Assembly (NCBI GenBank): GCA_018398765.1
Contig: JAHBMJ010005919.1
Coordinates: forward strand, 23,760-61,710
DNA: 37,951 nt
Source of the DNA: Chromera velia
Lineage: Eukaryota > Sar > Chromeraceae
Direction of reading: 5' to 3'
Shown here: positions 12,069 to 22,483 of the stretch, piece by piece
Layout of the letters: each line of letters starts with the position of its first letter
Position numbering within the stretch: the stretch's first letter is position 1
Program-made: the position numbers and the translations under genes
The notes under the pieces: generated by a model
Database searches by the model: none
Seen by the model: the letters and a program-made list of their open reading frames with translations, nothing else
What the model was told of the DNA's origin: nothing

Positions 12069-12799
12069 CTAACTCATCATGTTCCTTTTATGGTCCTGCA
12101 GCTGCTTGTCCATTTTTGTAACCTCAACCAAAGAGCTCAACTGTTCCCGCACTATCTGTCTGCATGACGGTGGTGTGTGTCTCATGAACTCGTTAAATTT
12201 TTCCTTGAGGAACGGGGACTTCATGTTGGTCAGCGTCGATACTGAGGCTACGGCTGCTTCCCCAACGGAGTCTCCGCCCTCGATGCCCCCCTCCTCTCTC
12301 TTGTGGTCTGTCTCCCTGCTCCTGCTCCTGCTCCCTAACTGTTCCCTCCCCTTCCCTGCTGCAGTTAGAGGTTTTATAAGAATGATATGGACTGGCCATA
12401 AGAAGAAGGGTCTCATTTTTTGGCTGTTTGACTCGTGCGGCTCCTCATCCTGCTTAATCTGAAAACCGAGGGCCTCGACAACATCCTTGCTGAAGTCGTT
12501 CAAATTCTAGGCTGACCCATGGACCGGCACACGAGGGAAAAGCCATTTTGCGGTCGCCTCCACATACTGTCAGAGATCTATACAATACAACTTTTCTTTG
12601 GGGATCTTTTTATCGGCCCACTCAGCCAGCACCTCCTTCGTTACAGTCTTCTTAAACAAATCTGCGTGGCCCCTGATACCTTCCCTGAAAGTTTTTTAGG
12701 CATCTGTCTCCTCCATTTCTTTTTTTATACCACTCAATGCAACATCTAGACCAAACAAAAAGAAGTTAAAAGAAAAGATCTTCTATTACTCACAAGACA
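12069..12799 (-). pseudogene. Decayed protein gene of the long-TIR element
   Basis: On the minus strand a probable 50-60 nt intron (donor GTGAGTAATAG near 12799, acceptor GGTCTAG near 12746) precedes a continuous protein-like frame: VALSGIKKEMEETDA, TAA, KTFREGIRGHADLFKKTVTK, WADKKIPKEKLYCIDL, TGA, QYVEATAKWLFPRVPVHGSA, TAG, NLNDFSKDVVEALGFQIKQ. It continues to EFMRHTPPSCRQIVREQLSS and ends near 12069 at a possible GTTAGT donor. Stops lie at 12696-12698, 12570-12572 and 12507-12509; a further in-frame TAA at 12807-12809 lies in the exon before the intron. Each is one C-to-T step from Gln or Arg. The later part is charged and may form coiled coil. The family is unknown. Confidence 0.55.
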
Positions 12800-12850
12800 A
12801 GACCACTTATTTATCTTCTGCAACCTCAGGTAAACTTTGTTTTCGAATGT

Positions 12851-13405
12851 TCGAGCAAAGCAAAACGAAAGAAACTCTGTCTACCTGCCTAATGATACGT
12901 CCTTCAGAGACCACTACATACCTGTAACCATCTGTAACCTCTCCACTCAAGAGGTGAAGGACATTACTGCGCTTTGGCTTATGGTCCACTGCAATTACTT
13001 TGGGAAGTTAATATCAGATTGACGGCCCAGTTCTGTAACTTCGATCCGTTCTGTAATCTCCCTCCATATGTATAAATGCATGGATTGTGTAGACGCTGTA
13101 GTGTTGCATGAGACGCAATTTTCTTCAGATTCCTTGTAAGGCACTCACCCTCCACAAAAGTAAATGTATCACGGCTCTGTACGGGCTGCGTATCGGGACC
13201 GTTATTTTATAACTGGGTGGGGGTACCCAGTTACATGGTGCAAGCCTTAATTAATTGGGAGTTCTGCTTTACGGGACCGTCATTTTGTAACCAGATTGGG
13301 GTACCCAGTTACAGCTAGCCACGGAGGGCAGCCCATCAATTATGCCCATTGAGGCCCCAGTTGAAACATTTTTCCTGCATAACACCTGCGTAGCATTGTG
13401 GGAGT
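12851..13405 (-). repeat. Right terminal inverted repeat
   Basis: Inverted copy of 7476-8060, ending in GCATTGTGGGAGT. The open minus-strand frame 12807-12989 lies largely within it and reads toward the decayed gene, but the equivalent left copy has no such open frame, so coding here is doubtful. Confidence 0.9.
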
Positions 13406-13752
13406 ACGTACGTTTTATAATTGGGATCGACGTATGAAACCTCCATGGGACGCAAGTGTGTCTGACACTGTGTCAAGGCACTAACATTTAGAAGTGTGTG
13501 CTCCGAGTGGACTCTCTGAAGGCATATGTATAATTGGATCATCATATATATTTTCTTTATGCATGCATGTCACACACAGTTAGTCAACCTGAAACGAACA
13601 CCACTCGACCAGCACCACACACGAGCAGTCCCCCTGTCACGCCCTGAAACGGGTCTCTTGGATCACCGCGGTTCTTCCCAAATCAACGCGCAGCAAGCAG
13701 TTTCTCCATCCCTCCATGTTTCCCCTCCTCTTCTATTTCTGACGTCTCCCCG
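13406..13752 (+). promoter_or_regulatory. Presumed upstream region of the LCCL-protein gene
   Basis: The 347 bp between the right inverted repeat and the ATG at 13753. It holds an AT-rich patch (CATCATATATATTTTC near 13540-13555) that could be a core promoter, but no element is certain. Confidence 0.25.
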
Positions 13753-16700
13753 ATGAACTTGACCATCTCCCGACCAGACGACAGCAGCTTCAGGGGAGGG
13801 GGCAGAAGCGCCAGAGAAAGAGATGAGGAAAACCCCCCCTCTCCATCACCAGGGAGCAGCTCCCCCGGTTCCCCCAGAGGAAAACCCAACGCTTCTACAA
13901 GTTCAGCCAGACAGAAAAAGGAGCATGGGGAGCAGAGCGCCCCCCACATGCAGAGAGCCTCAGCCCGCATGTCCCGTACAGGCCCCTCCGCCCTCTCCTC
14001 CTCCCGAGCCCACCCAGGTGAGGGCGTCCCCCTGCCTAACTATTACGACTACAAGCTGAACGAGACGGAGGAGGAAGAGCTGCAGAGAGCACTCAGAGTG
14101 GTAGACGAGAGGAAGGCAGGGATGTTCAAGGGCAACAGAATGGTGGAACTCAAACTCGACGTAAGTCGTTACGTCTGCCACATGCTCTAGCTGTCATGTG
14201 TGTGTTCAATTCTATCCGTTTACTTGTCTTGTCTTGGTTTCACCCAGCTATCTATCCTTTGTGTACATGCACTCTTCTTGAGGTCGCTCCCTAAAGCATC
14301 TATCTGTTCCGTCTACGTACCTTCACGTGTCGTTTGCTCCAAAAAACAGTCCCTGTCTCGTCTGTCGGTGCACCGCTGTGTCTGCCAACCAGCTTCCTGG
14401 GCTGCGTGGCAGATCCCATGGGGGAATTTGCAGCACATCACCAGGCAGACCAAGAAGCAGAAAGATGTATGTATTAGTACAAAGTTTGGCACGTAGTTGA
14501 TATTTGCCGATCAATTGGGTGTCAGACAGCCTGACTGCATGTGTTTGTGTTTGCATGCAGACTGCTTTTCGGGATCACCTCGACTTGATGACTGTAGAAG
14601 AGGGCATTCCAGCTTTGGAGAAGAATAAGATGAGTGCCTTGGCCACAGAAACCGTCCAGTCGGAGGTCTGGGCCTCATCCTTGAAGAGAACGAAAAAGAA
14701 CCAGAGTAAGGGGGGGAAGAAAGGGGGAAAAAAGAAAAAGAAGAAGAAAGAAAAGGAGACGGGGTTCACGATAGGAAATCCGAAAAGACGCGGCACAGAG
14801 GATTTCATCTCACGGACGGGTGAGCCCGTGTTGACTGCCCTGGAGATGTCGGCAGTCGGTTTGGCTGTCCTGGAGGCAATTTTCCTCTTTCTTGTCTGGG
14901 GCGAAGTCAAGGATCCTGAGGCGAGATTTTATAACAAATGTACGTACGTCTCTCCGTCATGCAATGGGGTTTTTTTCATTCTCACCAGCCGACTCGTTTG
15001 TCTACATGGGCAAATGATACGGCTGTGCTGACACTGAGACGTGGGTGGGGCATACATTTTGTGTTCATTTGATCAAGCGCAAAAAGAGTGGATGAGTGAA
15101 AACACTCAAATGATAAAATTCATGTTCACTTCTTGGAGCCTAGATCTGAAGAATGACTACCTGTTTGGCTTTTTGTCTGAGTACGCAGTTACTTCCTTGA
15201 TGCTTTTTGTGTGAGTACACAGTTACTTTTTTTATGGTTTCAAAAATCAAGGAAGGAAGGAAAAACAAACAGAAGGTTCGCTCAGAAAAGACATTCCTCT
15301 GCCTCACTGCTGCTCTGACTGACTGATTTTCTATTCATTTGGCTGACCGACCGACCAACTGACTCTTTCTTCTGTCTGTCATTGTGTGTATGTCTATCTG
15401 TCTGTCTCTCTGACTGCAGTTGAAGCCTACCTGGTCCTCACGAATTATTTGGATGAGGCCGTGCTTGCCCTGGCCGCGCTCGCCGCTCTCGTGCTTTTTG
15501 TCTTCGTTTTCGTCTCCTTGACTCTGTTTCAAGACCAATTTCACATGTCCGTACGTTGATTGTTCGCGATGACGTGCGGGAAACTAAGAGACAAAAAAAG
15601 AATTGTGGGCATGAAGAGAGGGAGCGAAAAGAGATCGGGGGAATAAGCTAGGGACATGTATTGTCACTCTCAACCGTGTCGTCACTAGTCTACTGGCTCT
15701 CCCTGTGAACAACATGGGAGGCCTTTGAGAAACAGAACATGGACGGTTGGGGAGGAAGAACTTAGTGTGTGGGATCAGCATTGCATCAATAGAGACCAAA
15801 TTCATGGTACTGTTGTTTGTTTTAGACACGTCATGAACAGGACTGCATCTCTGACCCTTTTGTTTATTTTTGCTTTCTGCATCGAACGCCTGGCCCTCGC
15901 AGAGAGATCTCTGCAAAGGTCCTCCCTCCACCACTTCGTGCTCATACTCCCGTAATTCCTGTATGTTTGCAATGTGTGCGTGCAGACCAATGCTGGTGTT
16001 CCGGTGTTGCGCCGTCTCTTTGCCTAGCGTTGGGATTTGTATGACTCTGGTGGTCTGGGGGTCTCGGGAGAGGTATTTTTCGCTGTGCACTTCTGTTCTC
16101 TCAATGCTGTGTGTGTCCATTCTCGGGTTTGTGTTCTGGTGGGATCTGAAGGTCCGAGAGAAGGAGAAAGTGGTCAGTCAATTGACTTGAGGGTTGCAAG
16201 GTTTCTTCTTCTTGTAAGTGTATGGTTTTTTTTTTTTTTGCATTTGTTGAGGTTTTTTCACCTTTATTAACTCTGCATGGCATCTGGAGAAGAAGCGTGA
16301 ATTTTTCCGTCGAGTCCTGCAGGTGAAGGATCCGTTTTGATTCGTTTCTTTCTCTCTATTGTCGCCTCGATCTCTGTGTTTGAAAGCGGCTTTTCTTTCT
16401 TTGTTGTTTTTCATGCACCACTCTGTTTTGAGGATTTCTTTTCATATTCTGTCAGTCTGTCTGTCTGTCTGTCTGTGATTCTCTTGCATGAGTGCGCCTC
16501 TACTGCAGTCCTCGTACCTGTTCTGGAGTGGGTGTGGCGTCGCCGGAGCGGCTTTTGTCTGGGTTCTCTTGGCGGCTGCAGGAAATGAGAACGTGCTGGT
16601 GTGAGTCAGGGAGTCAGAAAACACGGAGAGAGAGTCAGACAATCTTCTGGCATCTTCTTGCTTTTCTCATAGTGTCCCTTGAGATTCTTGATTTTGCAGA

Positions 16701-18238
16701 TGCTCAAGCAACCCGCTCGCCGGCCCGACTTTCTTGAACGGTCTACCTGACCTCTCAGCAGGCAGGCAGGCAGTATAAAGCTGGATGCAGATGCCTCTCT
16801 TCGGCTCTATCTCTTCTGATTTCAGAGATGAGTGGCAATCCCCTAGTTCATTCTTTTATCCATGCATGAGATGGGTGCATGACGTCCCTCCTCCCTCCCT
16901 GCCTTCCTGCAGAACTGAATGCCCGTACTCGAACAACACGGCGATGCCGATCTTCTTCCCGGATCTGAATGAGTGGCATTGCGCCGAGTGAGTGAGTGAG
17001 TGAGTGAGTGAGTGAGTGAGGGGCTGCATGGGTGGGTGTCACTGAGTGGTTGAGTGGATGATTATTCGAAGGAGTGAGTGGGTAAGCGGCGGAGGAAGTC
17101 ACTCAGGTAGGCTCACAAGATTGAAAGCAACGTAGCCAGCAATTGATTGATACACTTTAGCCCTCTGTAGCCCTCCATTCCTCAATTGCTCTCGATCGAT
17201 CGAGAGAGAAAACGTCTTCATCGATGTGTCTTTCCCTTGACTCACTTACACATCAGATCCCCGGCTCTTCAATGCCAAAACTCCTCCCTCCCTCCCTCCC
17301 TCCCCCCCTCAATGTGCGCGCAGGTGGGGACAGACGTCCTATGCCAAGAGATACGGACAGGGAACTGGTCAGTCTGTTTTGCGGGCCCTTTCTTTTCTTT
17401 TCTTTTCTATCCCTGTCTTCGATCGATCAGTCAGATTGTCTGCCGTCACCCATTTGGCCTTCTCGTCCTTCTGTGCGTGCGTCATTTTGTGATCTACTGT
17501 CATTCCCCCTCTATGCATTTTGTTCTTGTGCTTCCAAGCAAGGGGAGTGTTCTGTTCTTTTGCTCTAAAAATGGAAAAGACGTTACACTCGGTCGTCTTA
17601 CTGATTGGTGAACTTTCTGCTGTCCATAATGCAGAGGTGACTGCGCTAAGCTGCAACGAGACCTTTACCTCCCGATGGCCGAACAGTTTGACATCAAGAA
17701 GGGTGTCGTGCCCGGTTTGCTCGGTTAGTCGTTCGTTCATTTTTTTGCTCCTCATCCTTTCCTTCTGGTTTGTTCCTGATCTGTCTACTCTCATGTGTAT
17801 CCCTTGTCTTTCATCAGTGCTCGCAGTTTCTGTCTGGACGCATTTATTCTTAGGAGCCCTTTTGGGAGCTGAATCAGGTGCTGCCTGTAGTCTCATCATC
17901 GTCTCTCTCTTTTTGCCGTCTCCTGCTGCCTCGCGTTGGTGCTCTGATAGTATTTTTCTTTGTACTTGTGCATGCCACTCTCTCTCTCTGTGTGTCCTGT
18001 TCGATCTTTCTTCTTTCAGTTCTCTGCCTCTGAATGGGAAACGGAGGTCTACGGCTGTGGGGTTTACTCGGGGGCCTCTCAGGTCTGCAAGGCCGCTGTG
18101 CATGCGGGGGCCATCAACGCAACAGGTCGGGTGGGCAGGGGGGGGGCAGCAGAAAGAAGGGCAAGAGGGAGGCAAGAATTTGTGCCCCAAAGAACTTTTG
18201 CCCCTCTCTTCTTTCGACGAGTGTGCTCGGACGCGTTT

Positions 18239-18275
<37 letters not shown>

Positions 18276-19469
18276 TATTTGTCCATGCATTTCTGTGTGC
18301 GTCTCTCCACCTGTCTGTCTGTCTGTCTGTCTGTGAGGTGGAGAGGCAAGGGGCGCTTAACTCTCACCTTTCGGGCCCCCTGCCCACTTTGTCTGAGTTG
18401 TCGTGATGTTCCTTTGTCTTTGTTGCTTTCTTTCTCTTTGTCTATTGTGTCCATGAAGAAAAGAAGGGAGAAGAAGAAACATATAGTCTGTCTTTCTGTG
18501 TCTCTGTCTCTCTGTTTGTCTGTCTGTCTGTCTGTTTGTTTGTTTTTGTGTCTATATGATTTGACCTTTTCCCGTTTCTTGAACGTTTGTTTGCACTGGC
18601 TGGATGCATGCAGCCGGGGGCACCTTTTTGATCTCTGGGCACAAACTTCCCGTCTGCTTCCAGAGATGCCTCTACTCAGGGTTCCTCTCAAGCGAGGCCT
18701 ATGTCTCGAACAATCCGGGGGTACGTGCGTGGGGTCTCTTTCTTTCCACTTGCTTCCCTTCCTGTTCCATTCTCCATTTTCGTGCTTGCTCTCAAGCGAG
18801 GTATTGGACTCAGTCAGTCAGTCATATGGTCCGTTCTCCGGTGAGTACGTACAGATTTTGTGAGCTGAGCTGACATCGAGAGGACAGGTAATGAAGAAAC
18901 CACAGGGCGGACCCTCTGATAAGGCGGAAAACTCAATTGTATGTTTGTTTGTTTGTTTGTTTGTTTTTGTGTGTGTTTGATTGTTTGTTTGTTTTTGTGT
19001 CTTTGTGTCTTTGTTTGTTTGTTTGTTTGTTTGTTTGTTTTTGTGTGTGTTTGTTTGTTTGTTTATTTGTTTGTACAGCCGCCAGAATCGTCTTCTTCCG
19101 CTGTCATCAATCGACAGACAAACGCCGACCTGATGTGGGTCTGAGGGGAACTGGAAGCCTCTCTCTACGGCTTATTGTTTATTTGTCTATCTGCCTATCT
19201 GCCTGTCTGCCTGTCTGTCTGTCTGTATGGCTGTCTGTCTGTCAGAAAAGAAGGGAGAAGAAGAAACATACAGTCCGTCCGTCCGTCCGTCTGTGTGTGG
19301 AGTGGCCGAGCAAAGCTCTCGGGTAGTGTCCAGAGTATCGCAGCTGACTTTTGGACATGCATCAATCAATGAAGGCATGTAGGTGCGTGCTCTCTTCTTC
19401 CAATGCAGCTGCACACAGACGCCTTCACTGTGAGCAGTCCCCTCGAGCCTTTGGGTCCGTCCGTCAGTC

Positions 19470-19506
<37 letters not shown>

Positions 19507-20873
19507 ATCTCTCAAAGTTGCATGGATTTACTGACTTCAAGGTGTTTTTTCTTCAATTTGATTATGTTTACAAAATGCCAAGACAATTTGTTTTGCTTAC
19601 AGATCTCTCCCGTCTGTTTTATCAATGCGCTCCACTTTCATTCTGAGAAGGGCCTCATGATGTTACTCCTCTTTCCCCTTTCTCGATCGATCGATCAGGA
19701 AAGTTGGAGCTGAAGAGCTGGGAGGCCTCTCCTTCTTTTTCCTCTGCCGTCGGACCCTGGCAAGCGTTCACTGTGCAGCTCTCCTACGACCTGGGAGGAA
19801 TCTCGTCAGTCAGTGCAGTAATTCACTAATTCACCTGCTCTCCTCTCCTCTCAAGTGCTCTATGCCATCAGCTCTTTCCGACCCGATCTTACAGGCAATC
19901 ATGCAGACTCTAAATTCTAGACAGATAGGGAGGGTGCATCCACCTCAAGAGTCCGAATCCTGCCTGCCTGCCTGCCTGTCACCTATGAGAGTGAGGGTGA
20001 TGAAAGAAAGCATACGGATGGATCTGCAAAGAGACGAGAGAAGAAGTGAGGAGAAGAGAAGAGCAATCACCCTGCATGCAGAGAAAATCTTGAAACAGGT
20101 CGTAGAGAAAATGCAGGAGGTGACTGCAGAAAATGCACAAACAAAATTGCCCAAGCATACAGCCAACAAGCTCGGTCTTTTCTTGAGGGCCTTTCTGGTA
20201 TTCAAATTGGGTTTCGAACCTCTCTGCAAATCCCGACGAAAGAAGGCAGTGACGAGAGAAAGAAAGGGCGCCTGGAGTGGATTTTGCAATTCGTCTAGAG
20301 TCCTGTATTCTGCCTGGGCATGAAACATTCATTTGGCTCCGTCGTTGCATGCAGAGGAAGCAAGGCACTCACCATTGCGGACCCCGCAAGGTCTTTTGAC
20401 TACTCAGGAGAGGTCTGTCTGTTTTCCATTACTTTCTTTTCCTGTACGTTCTCCTGTGGGTGCTACTGAATGTGCGTGTGACTGTGTGCTTTCCTTCTCT
20501 CTTGCCGACTGTCAGTCAGTCCTTCCATTTGGTTTCTATCCATCCATTCATCCATTCATCCATTTTTCCCCCGATGTCTGCTGTCTGGTCTGTTCGCTTT
20601 GATAATGAGTTAAGAGAAGGAAAACGAAAAGAAGAAAGAACAGATGCTTTGTGTATCTGTCTGTCTGTCTGTCTGTCTCCTGACCTGGAGGCACACTGGA
20701 AGTTTGATACGAGTACGTTGTTTTTTGCCCTTTGGCTGACGGGTTGACTGATTGGCTGACTGATTGACTGACTGCAGGTAGTTGTTTCCTTTTGCGTCCC
20801 TTGGGACACTCCGGCGGACGAATGGGTGCAGAGGATATGTCCCCAAGGGGAAGGCGGGATGTACATTGTGTAG
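13753..20873 (+). CDS. Polytopic membrane protein with LCCL domain (multi-exon)
   Basis: Exons read by phase and splice signals: 13753-14160, 14434-14466, 14561-14939, 15420-15550, 15903-16172, 16290-16322, 16509-16600, 16700-16772, 16913-16987, 17324-17367, 17637-17723, 17818-17877, 18020-18125, 18614-18720, 19079-19138, 19409-19462, 19603-19661, about 19699-19820, then unresolved, 20355-20412, 20778-20873 (TAG). The N-terminus is Ser/Pro-rich, then Lys-rich (KKGGKKKKKKKEK). Membrane segments appear at LTALEMSAVGLAVLEAIFLF, LALAALAALVLFVFVFVSL, two in 15903-16172, AGAAFVWVLLAAAG, and probably VSVWTHLFLGALLG. Cys-bearing outer segments (TECPYSNNTAMPIFFPD) precede an LCCL domain. The end reads ARSFDYSGE then VVVSFCVPWDTPADEWVQRI. 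Junctions 16772/16913, 17877/18020 and 19661-20355 do not join in phase as drawn, so exons are missing or misplaced. The ATG is the first in an open acidic frame. Confidence 0.6.
16988..17023. repeat. (GAGT)n at an exon donor
   Basis: Eight to nine GAGT units start directly at the 5' splice site (GCCGA|GTGAGTGAG), giving several identical GTGAGT donors in a row, so the exact exon end is ambiguous in steps of 4 bp. Confidence 0.8.
18020..18720 (+). other. LCCL domain split over two exons
   Basis: Exon 18020-18125 encodes SEWETEVYGCGVYSGASQVC then KAAVHAGAI. Exon 18614-18720 joins in phase (ACA G | CC GGG) to give NATAGGTFLISGHKLP and CLYSGFLSSEAYVSN. The pattern of VYG-GVY, S-VC-AA-HAG and the GG that follows is the LCCL core known from cochlin, Limulus factor C and apicomplexan LAP/CCp proteins, where it faces the outside of the cell and may bind lipid or polysaccharide. 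The usual Y-GS-NG end is only weakly kept. The domain sits after the membrane segments, so it is probably extracellular or lumenal. Confidence 0.75.
18240..18275. repeat. (GT)n microsatellite in intron
   Basis: About 17 GT units inside the intron that splits the LCCL domain, followed by a short CTGT run at 18312-18333. Confidence 0.9.
18940..19071. repeat. (TTTG)n microsatellite in intron
   Basis: An imperfect TTTG array fills much of the intron and runs almost to the acceptor at 19078, so it supplies the pyrimidine-rich tract as T-rich DNA. ORFs of Cys/Leu/Val here are artefacts. Confidence 0.9.
19473..19504. repeat. (TC)n microsatellite in intron
   Basis: About 16 TC units in the intron between exons 19409-19462 and 19603-19661. 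Confidence 0.9.
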
Positions 20874-22483
20874 CCAGACGGACAGACAGAGAGACCTGGG
20901 GGTGGAAACTATTCTAACTTAAACTTAGCTCATGAGGCTCCTTTTTCGGTCCAGCTTTACAAAGTAAAAAAAGAATCACTTTGATGCCAATGTAAATATG
21001 GTTGCTTGACTTTAAGTTATAATTTTAAGCAGAACAATCGAAGGACTGTAGACTTCAAAGAAGTAGATTGGCCCTCAACGGCGAGTCAACGCAATCAAAT
21101 TAAAAGAAATTGCGCAATTTAATATAGCGGAAAGCTTGGCGTGCCCCAGGGCGTGCTTTAATAGCGGCGTGCTTGCAAGTACCGCCGCGTGAAATCGGTT
21201 AAAGCTTTAATAGCATGTTTGAAAGTTAAAGCTCAAAAATATTGCAGTTTAAATGCCCAGGGCCTAGGTAAATGTAGCAGCACAGACTGCACTGTGATCA
21301 CACACTGACAGAGATAATAATAGATTGATCTTGTAAAAACAAACACAACTTAAATATTAGCTTAAAAACGCTTACAGCAGACTTTCACTCAATTATTTAG
21401 CCTAGCTAGCTAGTAGCCTAGCTATCATATTTAGCTTCAGACTAAATACTTACTAACTCTAAAATTAACTTTGTATAGTAACTAGTATAGTATCAGGAAA
21501 AAAATCCAGAACATTCAACCTGGCATTCAACTTAATATTATGAATATTATCTCTAGTGTTATCTTGAGGCTATTTATCGATTGTTGTATACAGGTAGTCA
21601 GTGGTTACTATAGATGTACAAAGAATATATAGGTATACCCGAGTCCATGGACTGTCAGTTCAGACTAGAGAAACCAAACCACTTCATGAGGTCACAAAGG
21701 AATGATTGCATAGATACACTTTACCTCCGCAAACAGAAATAGATGCCGTGGCCCCTGCCCGCATAGGCACGAACGTGACAGCCAGAACGGACATGCCGAG
21801 ACCACCGCAAAGTCTATGTGGGACGCAATACAGCAGTATGCAACACAGCTTCCCTTTTCTTTTTCTTTTTAATCTTCTGATTAGTCCTCTTTTCTGGTTT
21901 GTACACAAAATTTTTAATGTTGCTACACTTGATCAAATCATGCAGACGGAGCGCCAAAGCCATTCAGTACATCAAAATGAAGACCGTCGGCCATTGTATC
22001 CTCCCCCTACCCCTACCCACTCAGGTCCCACTGCTCCCTAACCACCAGCCATTGTGGTGGGAGGAAACGCATTCCACTAGTAAGTGTGAGGGAAAATGAA
22101 AGAAGAGAGATACAGTGATGGCAGAAACAAAGACATATATGTACGTTGTACCCATCAAATGTGAGAAAGTACATCCAGAAGTAAGGAAAACAGAAGAAAG
22201 AGGAGCATTGAGTATGTAAAGGAAGACAATCCACAGAGACGGAAGGAGGTTCCTTTTCTTCTTTATGTTTTTTCTCTCTCCTCCATCATTACATTCTCTT
22301 TTTGCTTTTTCTCCGGCCCTCTCTTATCAATTTATGCCAAAGGTCAACCAGTGTGATTAAGCAGGGCCACAGACCAATCAAAGCAATCTTCTGTTCTACT
22401 CTTAGCTCGCTTGGCCTCAAATAGGGCAGAGGAGTGAAAATATACTTAGAAGCTGAAGTTTGGAAATAGATTCAGAGTCTTGA
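20874..22483. other. Non-coding spacer
   Basis: No supported gene. 20930-21650 is AT-rich with short repeats (CTAGCTAGCTAGTAGCCTAG near 21400). A plus ORF at 21706-22041 (for example QTEIDAVAPARIGTNVTART) and an overlapping minus ORF at 21684-21908 (LGMSVLAVTFVPMRAGATAS) are both somewhat protein-like; I cannot tell which, if either, is real. Confidence 0.4.

Larger units (their letters stand above)
7476..13405. mobile_element. 5.93 kb element with ~0.55 kb terminal inverted repeats
   Basis: The outer ends are inverted copies: the left end reads ACTCCCACAATGCTACGCAG and the right end is its reverse complement. The two copies stay alignable for 585 bp (left) and 555 bp (right), with scattered substitutions and small indels. 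The interior holds minus-strand coding pieces (about 8869-9407, 9796-10000, 12069-12799), a GGCA tetranucleotide array and AT-rich DNA. No clear target-site duplication flanks it (GTGAA left, ACGTA right). Long inverted repeats are known from Mutator-like transposons, Polinton/Maverick elements and virophage-like elements, but no transposase, integrase, polymerase or capsid motif was recognised. It may be a decayed or non-autonomous element, or an inverted segmental duplication. Confidence 0.7.

Noticed and set aside
17369-18190. 273-codon minus ORF
   Set aside because: Antisense of the LCCL gene region; no domain and no splice support, and the plus-strand exons explain the bias.
17520-18863. 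447-codon plus ORF
   Set aside because: It runs through several introns of the LCCL gene, including GT and CTGT microsatellites; only short parts coincide with real exons, some in another frame.
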